A program made the position numbers and the translations under genes. 7,235 nt of DNA from Candidatus Odinarchaeota archaeon (GTDB lineage Archaea > Asgardarchaeota > Baldrarchaeia > Baldrarchaeales > DXJG01). The notes below the pieces were generated by a model, which was not told where the DNA came from, ran no database searches, and saw only the letters and a list, made by a program, of their open reading frames with translations. The DNA lies in assembly GCA_021158895.1 (NCBI GenBank), contig JAGGSW010000113.1, positions 1 through 7,235 of the forward strand, written 5' to 3'. Positions within the stretch are counted from its first letter, which is position 1, and each line of letters starts with the position of its first letter. Of this stretch, positions 1 through 5,183 are shown one piece after another.

Positions 1-1
1 G

Positions 2-79
2 GGCAGTGATATTGTCCTTTATGGGGCAATTGCATTAGCTTTGAATCCTTTTCAAGTTTATCGTGGTAACATTGATTAG
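2..79 (+). CDS. C-terminal fragment of a gene cut by the window edge; faintly ROK-family-like
   Basis: One frame is open from the window edge to a TAG at 77-79 and encodes 25 residues. They begin GSDIVLYGAIALALN and end in a short polar tail (VYRGNID). The composition is protein-like, and the other two plus-strand frames have stops within this stretch. The pattern G-x-D-x4-G-A-x-x-L-A resembles the final helix of ROK-family sugar kinases and regulators, where a Gly-Asp/Glu-Ala turn precedes a Gly-Ala-rich helix. Other proteins of the actin-like ATPase fold also end this way. The identification rests on about 15 residues and should be treated as a hint only. The stop lies 40 bases before the racemase start on the same strand, so the two genes could be co-transcribed, although a TATA-like box also lies between them. 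Confidence 0.5.
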   Translation, partial: GSDIVLYGAIALALNPFQVYRGNID

Positions 80-91
80 AGAGAACCTTTC

Positions 92-99
92 TATATAAA
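92..99 (+). promoter_or_regulatory. TATA-like box upstream of the racemase gene
   Basis: The octamer TATATAAA sits between the upstream stop codon and the racemase. Its centre is about 24-25 nt before the TTG start at 120. Archaeal TATA boxes are usually centred about 26 nt before the transcription start, so transcription from here would begin almost at the start codon and exclude the SD at 107-113. Either this is a leaderless promoter and the SD is used by longer read-through transcripts, or the match is a chance one in AT-rich DNA. Confidence 0.35.
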
Positions 100-106
100 T
101 AATTGT

Positions 107-113
107 GGAGGAG
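107..113 (+). promoter_or_regulatory. Shine-Dalgarno sequence that sets the racemase start
   Basis: GGAGGAG is followed by a 6-nt spacer (AAAGTT) and a TTG codon at 120-122. The longest reading frame would start at a GTG at 105, but that places the SD inside the coding sequence and leaves nothing SD-like upstream. The TTG is therefore preferred. Confidence 0.7.
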
Positions 114-119
114 AAAGTT

Positions 120-878
120 TTGACTAAAAAGATCCTCGTTATAATTCCCGTTTATTATTCATCTGAAAGACTAGTAACAAGAAAAGAATTTCTTGCTAAA
201 TGTGTTTCCACTGACTTTGAAGTTGAAACTAGAAGTATAAAATACGGCACATACTCTATTGAATCAAGTTTCGACGAAGAGCTAAATGCTCCCTTTATTT
301 TAGAGGAGGCTGTAAAGGCTGAAAAAGACGGTTTTAACGCCGTTGTTATTGATTGTTTTATTGACCCTGCAATTGACGCTATGAGAGAAGCTTTAAAAAT
401 ACCAGTTATCGGTCCAGGTGAAACTTCAATGCACATCGCCTCTCTACTAGGGAATAAGTTCACAATTATAACCGTGGCTGGCCCGACCTTAAATAAACTC
501 ATTGCTAGAAATGTTGAAAAACATGGTTTATCTCATAAGCTTGCCTCGATTAGAAATGTCAATTTACCAGTTCTTGAATTAAGAAAAAGGGAGAATGAAA
601 CCGCGTCCATTCTAATTGAGGAGGGATCAAAGGCTATTGAAGAAGAAAACGCCGATGTTTTAATTCTAGGTTGCACAGAACTTTCAGAAATTGCTGACAA
701 ATATAATTTACAGGAAAAACTAGGTGTACCGATAATTGACCCCATAAAGGTAGCAGTAAAATTCGCTGAGCTATTAGCTAGCTTGAATTTGAGTCATAGC
801 AAGAAGGCGTATCCATATCCGACACAGAAACCTATATCATATTTCGAGACTCTAAATATAACGAAGCTATTGGAATAA
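120..878 (+). CDS. Asp/Glu/hydantoin racemase-family protein
   Basis: The product is a 252-residue cytosolic protein of the cofactor-independent Asp/Glu racemase superfamily, closest in motif style to hydantoin racemases (HyuE type). These enzymes move a proton at a chiral alpha-carbon with a pair of cysteines. Both are visible: Cys79 in VVIDCFIDPA and Cys185 in LILGCTELSE, one per half of the pseudo-symmetric fold. The segment PVIGPGETSMHIASLLG after the first Cys is typical of the hydantoin-racemase branch. The protein starts MTKKILVIIPVYY, a standard first beta-strand. The TTG start is chosen because a strong SD ends 6 nt before it; the longer GTG alternative adds five residues. Length is normal for the family (about 230-250) with a slightly long C-terminal tail. 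The substrate could be a 5-substituted hydantoin, Asp/Glu, or a thiazoline acid, and cannot be fixed from sequence. A T-run at 981-990 may help end the transcript. Confidence 0.85.
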   Translation: MTKKILVIIPVYYSSERLVTRKEFLAKCVSTDFEVETRSIKYGTYSIESSFDEELNAPFILEEAVKAEKDGFNAVVIDCFIDPAIDAMREALKIPVIGPGETSMHIASLLGNKFTIITVAGPTLNKLIARNVEKHGLSHKLASIRNVNLPVLELRKRENETASILIEEGSKAIEEENADVLILGCTELSEIADKYNLQEKLGVPIIDPIKVAVKFAELLASLNLSHSKKAYPYPTQKPISYFETLNITKLLE

Positions 879-920
879 CGAGATAGGTCAATAACGATCA
901 TATGCTGCTTAAATGAAATA

Positions 921-940
921 CTAAAAGGAAGAAAAATAAT
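921..940 (-). terminator. T-rich tract, probable archaeal terminator of the minus-strand operon
   Basis: On the minus strand, 36-55 nt after the stop of the ATC-hydrolase-like gene, lies ATTATTTTTCTTCCTTTTAG. Archaeal RNA polymerase commonly terminates on U-rich tracts without a strong hairpin, and no good stem is seen here. The position, just inside the convergent junction with the racemase gene, is where a terminator is expected. Confidence 0.35.
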
Positions 941-975
941 GAATTAATTCCGGGGCAAAATAAATAAAGCAGTAG

Positions 976-1437
976 TTAGCTTTTTCGTTTAACTACGTAT
1001 TCGCAGTAGTTGTCGCCTCTCAGTATATGCTTAGTCAGTTTAAATTCAAGTTTAGGGTTTAGTCTTTCTACTATTCCTCTATCTAGCTCTAAAAGAATAT
1101 CGCATACCTCTGGTGGTGCGCCTAAGTTCTTAAAGCGTACCCCATGTGGGCATTCAAAGATTTGTAGAATATACTTTTCTTCGCTGAGCTCAACGATTTT
1201 ATGTTTTATGTTAAAAGAATCTAATGCTGCTTTTACTATGATGTGATAGCCCTTTGCATTCATATCCTTAACGTTTAACCGTTTAATTTCCTGTTTACCT
1301 AGTTCTTTTCCCCTCTCAAAAAATATTTTCCTTAGTGTTTCAATAGCTTCTTGACCATACTTTTCCTTTATAGTTTTTATTGACAGACCATACAGTAAGG
1401 TGTATAAGTCTAAAGCATAACCCACTTTTTCACTCAA
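976..1437 (-). CDS. L-2-amino-thiazoline-4-carboxylate (ATC) hydrolase-family protein
   Basis: This small soluble protein (153 residues) matches the ATC hydrolase family (PF14196 type). In Pseudomonas the founding member opens the thiazoline ring of L-ATC to a carbamoyl-cysteine on the way to L-cysteine. The N-terminal half is helical. The diagnostic C-terminal half reads FECPHG (Cys96), PPEVCD (Cys112), LELDRG (Asp119), LNPKLEFKLTKHILRGD and NYCEY (Cys145): the family pattern of Cys and Asp residues followed by an 'NP...GD..C' ending. Most family members are uncharacterised, and the C-terminal part also recalls V4R ligand-binding domains, so hydrolase activity is not assured. It is the last gene of the FAD/Fe-S operon, 21 nt after the Fe-S gene stop. 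The TTG start at 1437 is preferred because GAGGTG ends 6 nt upstream; the longer form begins at the GTG inside that SD (1446). Confidence 0.72.
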   Translation of the reverse strand: MSEKVGYALDLYTLLYGLSIKTIKEKYGQEAIETLRKIFFERGKELGKQEIKRLNVKDMNAKGYHIIVKAALDSFNIKHKIVELSEEKYILQIFECPHGVRFKNLGAPPEVCDILLELDRGIVERLNPKLEFKLTKHILRGDNYCEYVVKRKS

Positions 1438-1443
1438 TTTGCC

Positions 1444-1449
1444 CACCTC
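1444..1449 (-). promoter_or_regulatory. Shine-Dalgarno sequence that sets the start of the ATC-hydrolase-like gene
   Basis: GAGGTG matches an uninterrupted stretch of the archaeal consensus GGAGGTGAT and is followed by GGCAAA and then TTG (1437-1435). The GTG within this motif begins the longest frame, but a ribosome could not use it as both SD and start, and no other SD lies upstream of it. Confidence 0.65.
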
Positions 1450-1458
1450 TTTACATCA

Positions 1459-2619
1459 TTAAGTAATATTTATACCTAAAGCCTGAGCCAGTAATATTAT
1501 CAGACTTTTAGGCTCAACATTTATGCCATACTCAGATTTTACTAGTCTAAATTGACTTAAACACTGAGGACACTCCGTAACAACAACATCTGCAACATTT
1601 TTTGCTTCTTCCAGTCTTAATTTGCCTATTTTCTTAGAGAAATCTTCGTAAAGTATAGGTGTTATAGCTCCAGACCCGGACCCACAGCAAAATGAAAATC
1701 TTCCATTTCTTTCCATCTCGTTAACTTCTAGTCCAGGAATTGACCTCAAGATTTTTCTAGGTGCGTCGTACACTTCGCTATGTCTTCCTAATGAACATGG
1801 ATCATGGTATGTAACCCTTTCTTTTATTTCTTTTTCAGGCCTTATTTTCCCTTGTTCTATTAGGTTTGCAAGAAACTCCGTTGCATGAAGTATTTCGAAT
1901 GGTGACTTTATTCCAAGTATTTCTGGATATTCTACTTTAAAAGCTGCATAGCAAGCTGGACATGAAAAAACTACTCTTTTTGCTCCAGATTTCTCTATTA
2001 CCTTAATACCTTGTTTAGCATATTCTTTAGCGTCTTCCAGTCTTCCTTCCCAAATTAATAGGTGGCCACAGCAAGGTTCATCGTTCCCCAAATAGGCTGG
2101 CGTTATTCCTGCTTTTTCTAAAATTTTTATGAAAGCTTCCGGAATGTTGCTGTGAACATAGGACTCATAACATCCCACGAAATATAGAGTTTCCCCTTTC
2201 GACGGAAGATTATATTCCTCAGCCCAACTGCCTCTTTCATCCTTTGGAAGCCCAAAAGGATTTCCAAACTGTTTAAGTTTCTCGTACCTCGGAAGAAGTT
2301 TTTCCGGATATAGACCGAGGTCAATGGATTCTTTTCGCATTGCAAGAAATATTTTGATGGTATCTATTTTTGCGGCAGTTTTGCATCTTTCTTTACATGC
2401 GCCGCACATGAAGCATAAATTTAAGTTTTCCACGAGATCGGAGGAAAAATCTAATTTATTGTTTAAGAGGGCTCTTGCAATTAAAATTCTTCCTTTGGCT
2501 GCGCCTGATTCAAATCCTATTAACCTGTAAGATGGGCATATTTCCTCGTCAACACAGTAGGCGCATCTGCCACATTTCCACAATTCTTTCTCAAATTGAC
2601 TTAAATGTCTAAATTTCAT
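1459..2619 (-). CDS. (Fe-S)-binding oxidoreductase subunit with two CCG domains (GlcF/HdrD-like)
   Basis: A 386-residue electron-transfer subunit. The N-terminus carries two ferredoxin-type cluster sites: Cys16, 19, 22 and 28-Pro, and Cys69, 72, 75 and 79. Two cysteine-rich CCG domains follow. The first has Cys150, Cys183-Cys184 (PCCGH), Cys220 and Cys223 (SCPAC). The second has Cys275 (HDPCSLGRH), Cys311-Cys312 (CCGSGSG), Cys350 and Cys353 (TECPQC). This architecture is shared by GlcF, GlpC, LldE-type subunits and heterodisulfide reductase HdrD/HdrB, where CCG domains can bind a non-cubane 4Fe-4S cluster. No membrane segment is visible. Its ATG overlaps the TGA of the FAD gene as ATGA, with a very strong SD just upstream, so the two are almost certainly co-translated and form a complex taking electrons from the flavin. 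The final acceptor is unknown. The second ferredoxin motif ends in Cys-Lys rather than the usual Cys-Pro, a small deviation. Confidence 0.9.
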   Translation of the reverse strand: MKFRHLSQFEKELWKCGRCAYCVDEEICPSYRLIGFESGAAKGRILIARALLNNKLDFSSDLVENLNLCFMCGACKERCKTAAKIDTIKIFLAMRKESIDLGLYPEKLLPRYEKLKQFGNPFGLPKDERGSWAEEYNLPSKGETLYFVGCYESYVHSNIPEAFIKILEKAGITPAYLGNDEPCCGHLLIWEGRLEDAKEYAKQGIKVIEKSGAKRVVFSCPACYAAFKVEYPEILGIKSPFEILHATEFLANLIEQGKIRPEKEIKERVTYHDPCSLGRHSEVYDAPRKILRSIPGLEVNEMERNGRFSFCCGSGSGAITPILYEDFSKKIGKLRLEEAKNVADVVVTECPQCLSQFRLVKSEYGINVEPKSLIILLAQALGINIT

Positions 2620-3983
2620 GGTTCCTCCTCCTGATCGATTAAAATTCCTGGCTGCAGAATGTTGTTTGGATCTAGAAATTTCTTAAGTCTTTTGAGAAAC
2701 TCATAGTAACCATTTAGCTGCGGTTTAACGTAAGGTAAGAAGCCTTCAGGGCCCCCTATTCTGTACGGTATCATGCCCATTCTAACGTATTCCTTAGTAA
2801 GTACGTCTGTTACTTCCCAAATTAAGTCCCATTCATCTGGTTCCTTATAGTAAAATTGAACATAAGGAAGCCATGCTCTGGGATATGGCCAAGCACCAAA
2901 AGCACAGTTCAGAAACTTATATTTGTTAATTACTATGTCTTTCCAGACCTCTACAAAAGGCACTAAATTGTTTATTGGAACCGAACCGCCTACAAAATGC
3001 CAAACACCTCTCTCGAAAATATCTGTTAAAAACCATTTTGACTCATACATAGCCTTTACTGGTTCTGAATCCTGCTCCTTTCCACCATGTCTACTGCATA
3101 TTTCTTTAATTTTCTTAACTCTTAATTCAGCTTCCTCGCTACTGTAGCCGTAAACATGTATAAAGCAATGAATATTTTCTAAATCTGCACCATCTTGAAA
3201 CGCATAAAATGTATACGCAAGTTCGTCTCCAAAAGGTCTACAAATTAAACTTCCAACTTTTTCTACGTTCTTCCAGTTCTTAAAGACGAAATATAAATAT
3301 TCTTCTTTTTCCGGAGCTGGCCTAACCCTAAGTGTAACCTCGGTTATAATACCAAGCGTACCCTCTGAACCTATGAAAAACGATGTTAAATCTGGGCCTG
3401 CACCAAACCTATCGAAAGGTGGTACATTCTTATATGCCTGCGACCCCGTTCTTATTACTTCTCCAGTTGGTAACACCACTTCAAGTGCTACGACGTCACA
3501 ATATCCGTGTAAACCGTATTTACAGGTCCCATAGGGTCCACCTCCAGCCTTGACGATAGATCCTCCTACGGTCATTGAAGGCCCGCCAAGTTCACTTGCT
3601 AAGTATGCTAGTCCTCGTTTTTTAAGCTCTTTTTCAAGTTTGTACCATGTGCATCCAGCTTGAACTGTTGCAGTTAAGTGCTCTTCATTTATCTCTATAA
3701 TTTTATTCATACTTCTCATATCTACAAGTATACCGCCCTTTACTGGTAGCCAACCAGCCCAGTGAGATGTTCCACCGCCTCTCACATAAACTGGAACCTT
3801 ATATTTATTCGCTACCCGTAATAGATTTGATATTTCATCGGTTGATTGCGGTTTAACTACAAAAGATGCAAGTGTTTCTCTAGCTGGACTTATATCCCTA
3901 GAATAAGCTTGAAGATCAATAGGTTTGTTGGTAACTCTGGGCCCAAAAATGTTTATAAGAACTTTATGGACCTCCTCTGTCAC
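2616..3983 (-). CDS. FAD-binding dehydrogenase of the GlcD/vanillyl-alcohol-oxidase superfamily, noncanonical active site
   Basis: A 455-residue flavoprotein. The N-terminal PCMH-type FAD domain (about 35-225) shows the pyrophosphate loop RGGGTSHWAG (68-77), VQAGCTWYKLEKEL, GPSMTVGGSI (134-143) and GSEGTLGIITEV (205-216). The C-terminus ends in LDPNNILQPG, the closing motif of FAD-oxidase C-terminal domains. What is missing matters: the metal-binding signature of D-lactate, glycolate and 2-hydroxyglutarate dehydrogenases (H-x-G-D-G-N-x-H and a later E-H-G) is absent. The corresponding places read FGAWPYPRAWLPYVQFYY (362-379) and PYRIGGPEGF (406-415), an aromatic pocket closer in style to vanillyl-alcohol or cresol-type enzymes. 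The substrate is therefore unknown. It is the first gene of a three-gene operon with an Fe-S subunit, which points to a dehydrogenase rather than an oxygen-using oxidase. The GTG start is chosen because GGAGGG ends 7 nt upstream; a TTG at 3998 would add five residues. Confidence 0.88.
   Translation of the reverse strand: MTEEVHKVLINIFGPRVTNKPIDLQAYSRDISPARETLASFVVKPQSTDEISNLLRVANKYKVPVYVRGGGTSHWAGWLPVKGGILVDMRSMNKIIEINEEHLTATVQAGCTWYKLEKELKKRGLAYLASELGGPSMTVGGSIVKAGGGPYGTCKYGLHGYCDVVALEVVLPTGEVIRTGSQAYKNVPPFDRFGAGPDLTSFFIGSEGTLGIITEVTLRVRPAPEKEEYLYFVFKNWKNVEKVGSLICRPFGDELAYTFYAFQDGADLENIHCFIHVYGYSSEEAELRVKKIKEICSRHGGKEQDSEPVKAMYESKWFLTDIFERGVWHFVGGSVPINNLVPFVEVWKDIVINKYKFLNCAFGAWPYPRAWLPYVQFYYKEPDEWDLIWEVTDVLTKEYVRMGMIPYRIGGPEGFLPYVKPQLNGYYEFLKRLKKFLDPNNILQPGILIDQEEEP
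2624..2631 (-). promoter_or_regulatory. Strong Shine-Dalgarno inside the 3' end of the FAD gene
   Basis: GGAGGAGG lies 4 nt (7 nt from its first GGAGG) before the ATG of the Fe-S gene. It sits within the terminal Glu-Glu-Glu-Pro codons of the upstream FAD gene, just before the 4-base ATGA overlap. It indicates efficient coupled or independent initiation and near-stoichiometric synthesis of the two subunits. Confidence 0.8.
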
Positions 3984-3990
3984 AAATATT

Positions 3991-3996
3991 CCCTCC
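3991..3996 (-). promoter_or_regulatory. Shine-Dalgarno sequence that sets the FAD-dehydrogenase start
   Basis: GGAGGG is followed by a 7-nt spacer and GTG (3983-3981). The longest frame starts at a TTG (3998) whose G is the first base of this SD, so that start is unlikely. Confidence 0.6.
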
Positions 3997-4002
3997 AACC
4001 TT

Positions 4003-4010
4003 CTATAAAA
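4003..4010 (-). promoter_or_regulatory. TATA-like box of the FAD/Fe-S operon
   Basis: TTTTATAG on the minus strand is centred about 24 nt before the GTG start at 3983. As with the racemase gene, transcription would start near the start codon and leave the SD outside the transcript. The call is tentative because the surrounding DNA is very AT-rich. Confidence 0.3.
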
Positions 4011-4033
4011 TTAATCAGAAAACGGATATTAAT

Positions 4034-4050
4034 TTGATTCATACTTGATT
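4034..4050. repeat. Direct repeat TTGATT x2, 11-bp period
   Basis: TTGATT occurs at 4034-4039 and 4045-4050, one helical turn apart, 25-40 bp upstream of the TATA-like box of the FAD operon. The spacing puts both copies on one face of the helix, as for tandem half-sites of a regulator. The hexamer is short and AT-rich, so chance is a real possibility. Confidence 0.25.
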
Positions 4051-4064
4051 AAAATTTTTACAAT

Positions 4065-4076
4065 AATGATATCATT
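4065..4076. promoter_or_regulatory. Perfect 12-bp palindrome AATGATATCATT, candidate operator
   Basis: The 12 bases equal their own reverse complement. They lie in the 171-base gene-free stretch upstream of the FAD operon, about 80 bp before its start and 55-65 bp upstream of its TATA-like box. The size is typical of half-sites bound by dimeric winged-helix regulators, but no regulator gene is seen in the window. Confidence 0.3.
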
Positions 4077-4138
4077 TTGACAGTCCGATTCGAAGTGTAC
4101 AGTTAATGCACCTACTAAGGGCAAATTATCAAAGAACG

Positions 4139-4150
4139 TTAAACGTTTAA
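4139..4150. promoter_or_regulatory. Perfect 12-bp palindrome TTAAACGTTTAA
   Basis: This self-complementary sequence begins 4 bases beyond the stop of the 317-residue gene and about 155 bp upstream of the FAD operon. It contains a central CG in AT-rich DNA. As RNA it would be too short and too weak for a bacterial-type terminator, so a protein-binding site is at least as likely. A partly overlapping AACGTT (4135-4140) adds further local symmetry. Confidence 0.3.
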
Positions 4151-4154
4151 ACTA

Positions 4155-5108
4155 TTAGGAGGAAGATATCCTATTAATCATTTCATTGAAAAACTTTTCT
4201 AACATTTCTTGGCTTTCTTCACATACTGCTTTAAGTTCTTCTCTTATTTTTATGATTTCTTCAAAATATACGTTGAGTCTCTCCAGGGCTACGATTTCTG
4301 TTTTAGCGTCTCTTAAAAGCAAGTGGATTTTTCCAATTGACCTCTCTTGATTCGATAAGCTTTCAAGCGTGGCTACTAGTTTTTTAAGTAGTATCGATCT
4401 CTCGTTAAAAGCATTTAACAGCTTGGTTAAGAGTTTGTACTCATTGAAGACGACATTTTTAACAAAATTTTCCATATTTTCCCATCTTAACTTTTTTGTT
4501 AATTTTTTTATATCGCTTACCGATTTATTCATTATCTCTAAAAGTTTAGAGGATACCTCTTCTATTCTTGAGGATTGGCCAATGATTTCTCCCAGTATAG
4601 CTGAGGTTTCTTTCAATTGATCTGGAATTTCATTCTTTAATTCAGATATATTTACCCGGCCAACATATTTTTCAGGACGTGAGAAAAACTTTTGAACAAC
4701 AGATATCTCCTTCATTTCATCGGTGTATACCTTTAAAAATTCTGAAGTAGGTCTAGGATAGAGAAAAGTTAAAGCAACTTTATTATAAATATCTTTGTTC
4801 GTTATAATGCTATGGTTTTCATCGAGAACTAGAAGACATGTTGGGGTAGGCTTCTTAAACATTCCTCCTTTTGAGTAATAAATGACCCAGTAAGCGTCAT
4901 CGTTATGGTAAATAGGTCCTCCAAAATTGTACTTTTCACCCTTCAATACGTACTGTTTGGCCACATTCTTTAAGGGTTTGTCCTTAGGTGATTTCATCGT
5001 CATCCAAGCCACAGCTCCATTTAGATGAACCGTTTTGAAAACTGATTTAAAAATGTCGAAAAGTACGTAGCAAGACATTAAAGAACATATAACGACGACA
5101 ATAGCCAA
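4155..5108 (-). CDS. Unrecognised protein with hydrophobic N-terminus and long helical, coiled-coil-like tail
   Basis: I do not recognise this 317-residue protein. Residues 1-20 (AIVVVICSLMSCYVLFDIF) form one hydrophobic stretch, a probable membrane anchor or uncleaved signal. Residues 25-120 look like a small alpha/beta domain, with beta-rich pieces such as DAYWVIYYSKGG and PTCLLVLDENHSIIT. From about 150 to the end the sequence is Lys/Glu/Leu/Ile-rich and almost free of Pro and Gly, as expected of long helices or coiled coils. Such a layout suits a membrane-tethered scaffold or partner protein. The TTG at 5108 is the first usable start after an in-frame stop, and no SD precedes it. A TATA-like box 28 nt upstream fits a leaderless message. 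Internal ATGs at residues 11, 36 and 38 are alternatives; the last two would remove the anchor. It follows the permease gene by 75 bases, but a T-run between them suggests separate transcription. Confidence 0.6.
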   Translation of the reverse strand: MAIVVVICSLMSCYVLFDIFKSVFKTVHLNGAVAWMTMKSPKDKPLKNVAKQYVLKGEKYNFGGPIYHNDDAYWVIYYSKGGMFKKPTPTCLLVLDENHSIITNKDIYNKVALTFLYPRPTSEFLKVYTDEMKEISVVQKFFSRPEKYVGRVNISELKNEIPDQLKETSAILGEIIGQSSRIEEVSSKLLEIMNKSVSDIKKLTKKLRWENMENFVKNVVFNEYKLLTKLLNAFNERSILLKKLVATLESLSNQERSIGKIHLLLRDAKTEIVALERLNVYFEEIIKIREELKAVCEESQEMLEKFFNEMINRISSS

Positions 5109-5132
5109 ACATACTAAAAACTTGTTAAATTA

Positions 5133-5140
5133 ATATAAAA
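5133..5140 (-). promoter_or_regulatory. TATA-like box, candidate leaderless promoter for the 317-residue gene
   Basis: TTTTATAT on the minus strand is centred about 28 nt upstream of the TTG at 5108, so transcription could begin at or next to the start codon. The absence of an SD before this gene agrees with a leaderless message. It lies directly after a T-run that may end the permease transcript. Confidence 0.4.
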
Positions 5141-5151
5141 CTTGAAACCAC

Positions 5152-5166
5152 AGAAAAAATAAGTGA
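5152..5166 (-). terminator. T-run after the permease gene
   Basis: The minus strand reads TTATTTTTTCTG about 20-30 nt after the permease stop, with six consecutive T at 5159-5154. This resembles U-tract termination in archaea. No stem precedes it. Confidence 0.4.
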
Positions 5167-5183
5167 TAAAATGTTTGTATGTT

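Noticed and set aside
155..745. Minus-strand open frames opposite the racemase gene (115 and 70 codons)
   Set aside because: They mirror the racemase coding frame, show no family motifs and have Ser-rich composition typical of antisense shadows.
2127..2345. A 72-codon frame inside the Fe-S gene on the same strand
   Set aside because: It lies in another frame of a well-conserved gene and shows no own features.
2616..3983. Annotation as D-lactate dehydrogenase or glycolate oxidase subunit GlcD
   Set aside because: The overall fold fits, but the metal and substrate motifs of those enzymes are missing, so only a superfamily-level name is justified.
3846..4037. A 63-codon plus-strand frame across the start of the FAD gene
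   Set aside because: Most of it is antisense to the conserved FAD-domain N-terminus. It has no SD and unlikely composition, and it crosses the operon promoter.
4135..4150. The palindrome after the 317-residue gene as a hairpin terminator
   Set aside because: The stem would have six mostly A-T pairs with no loop and no following T-run on the minus strand, so a bacterial-type terminator is not supported.
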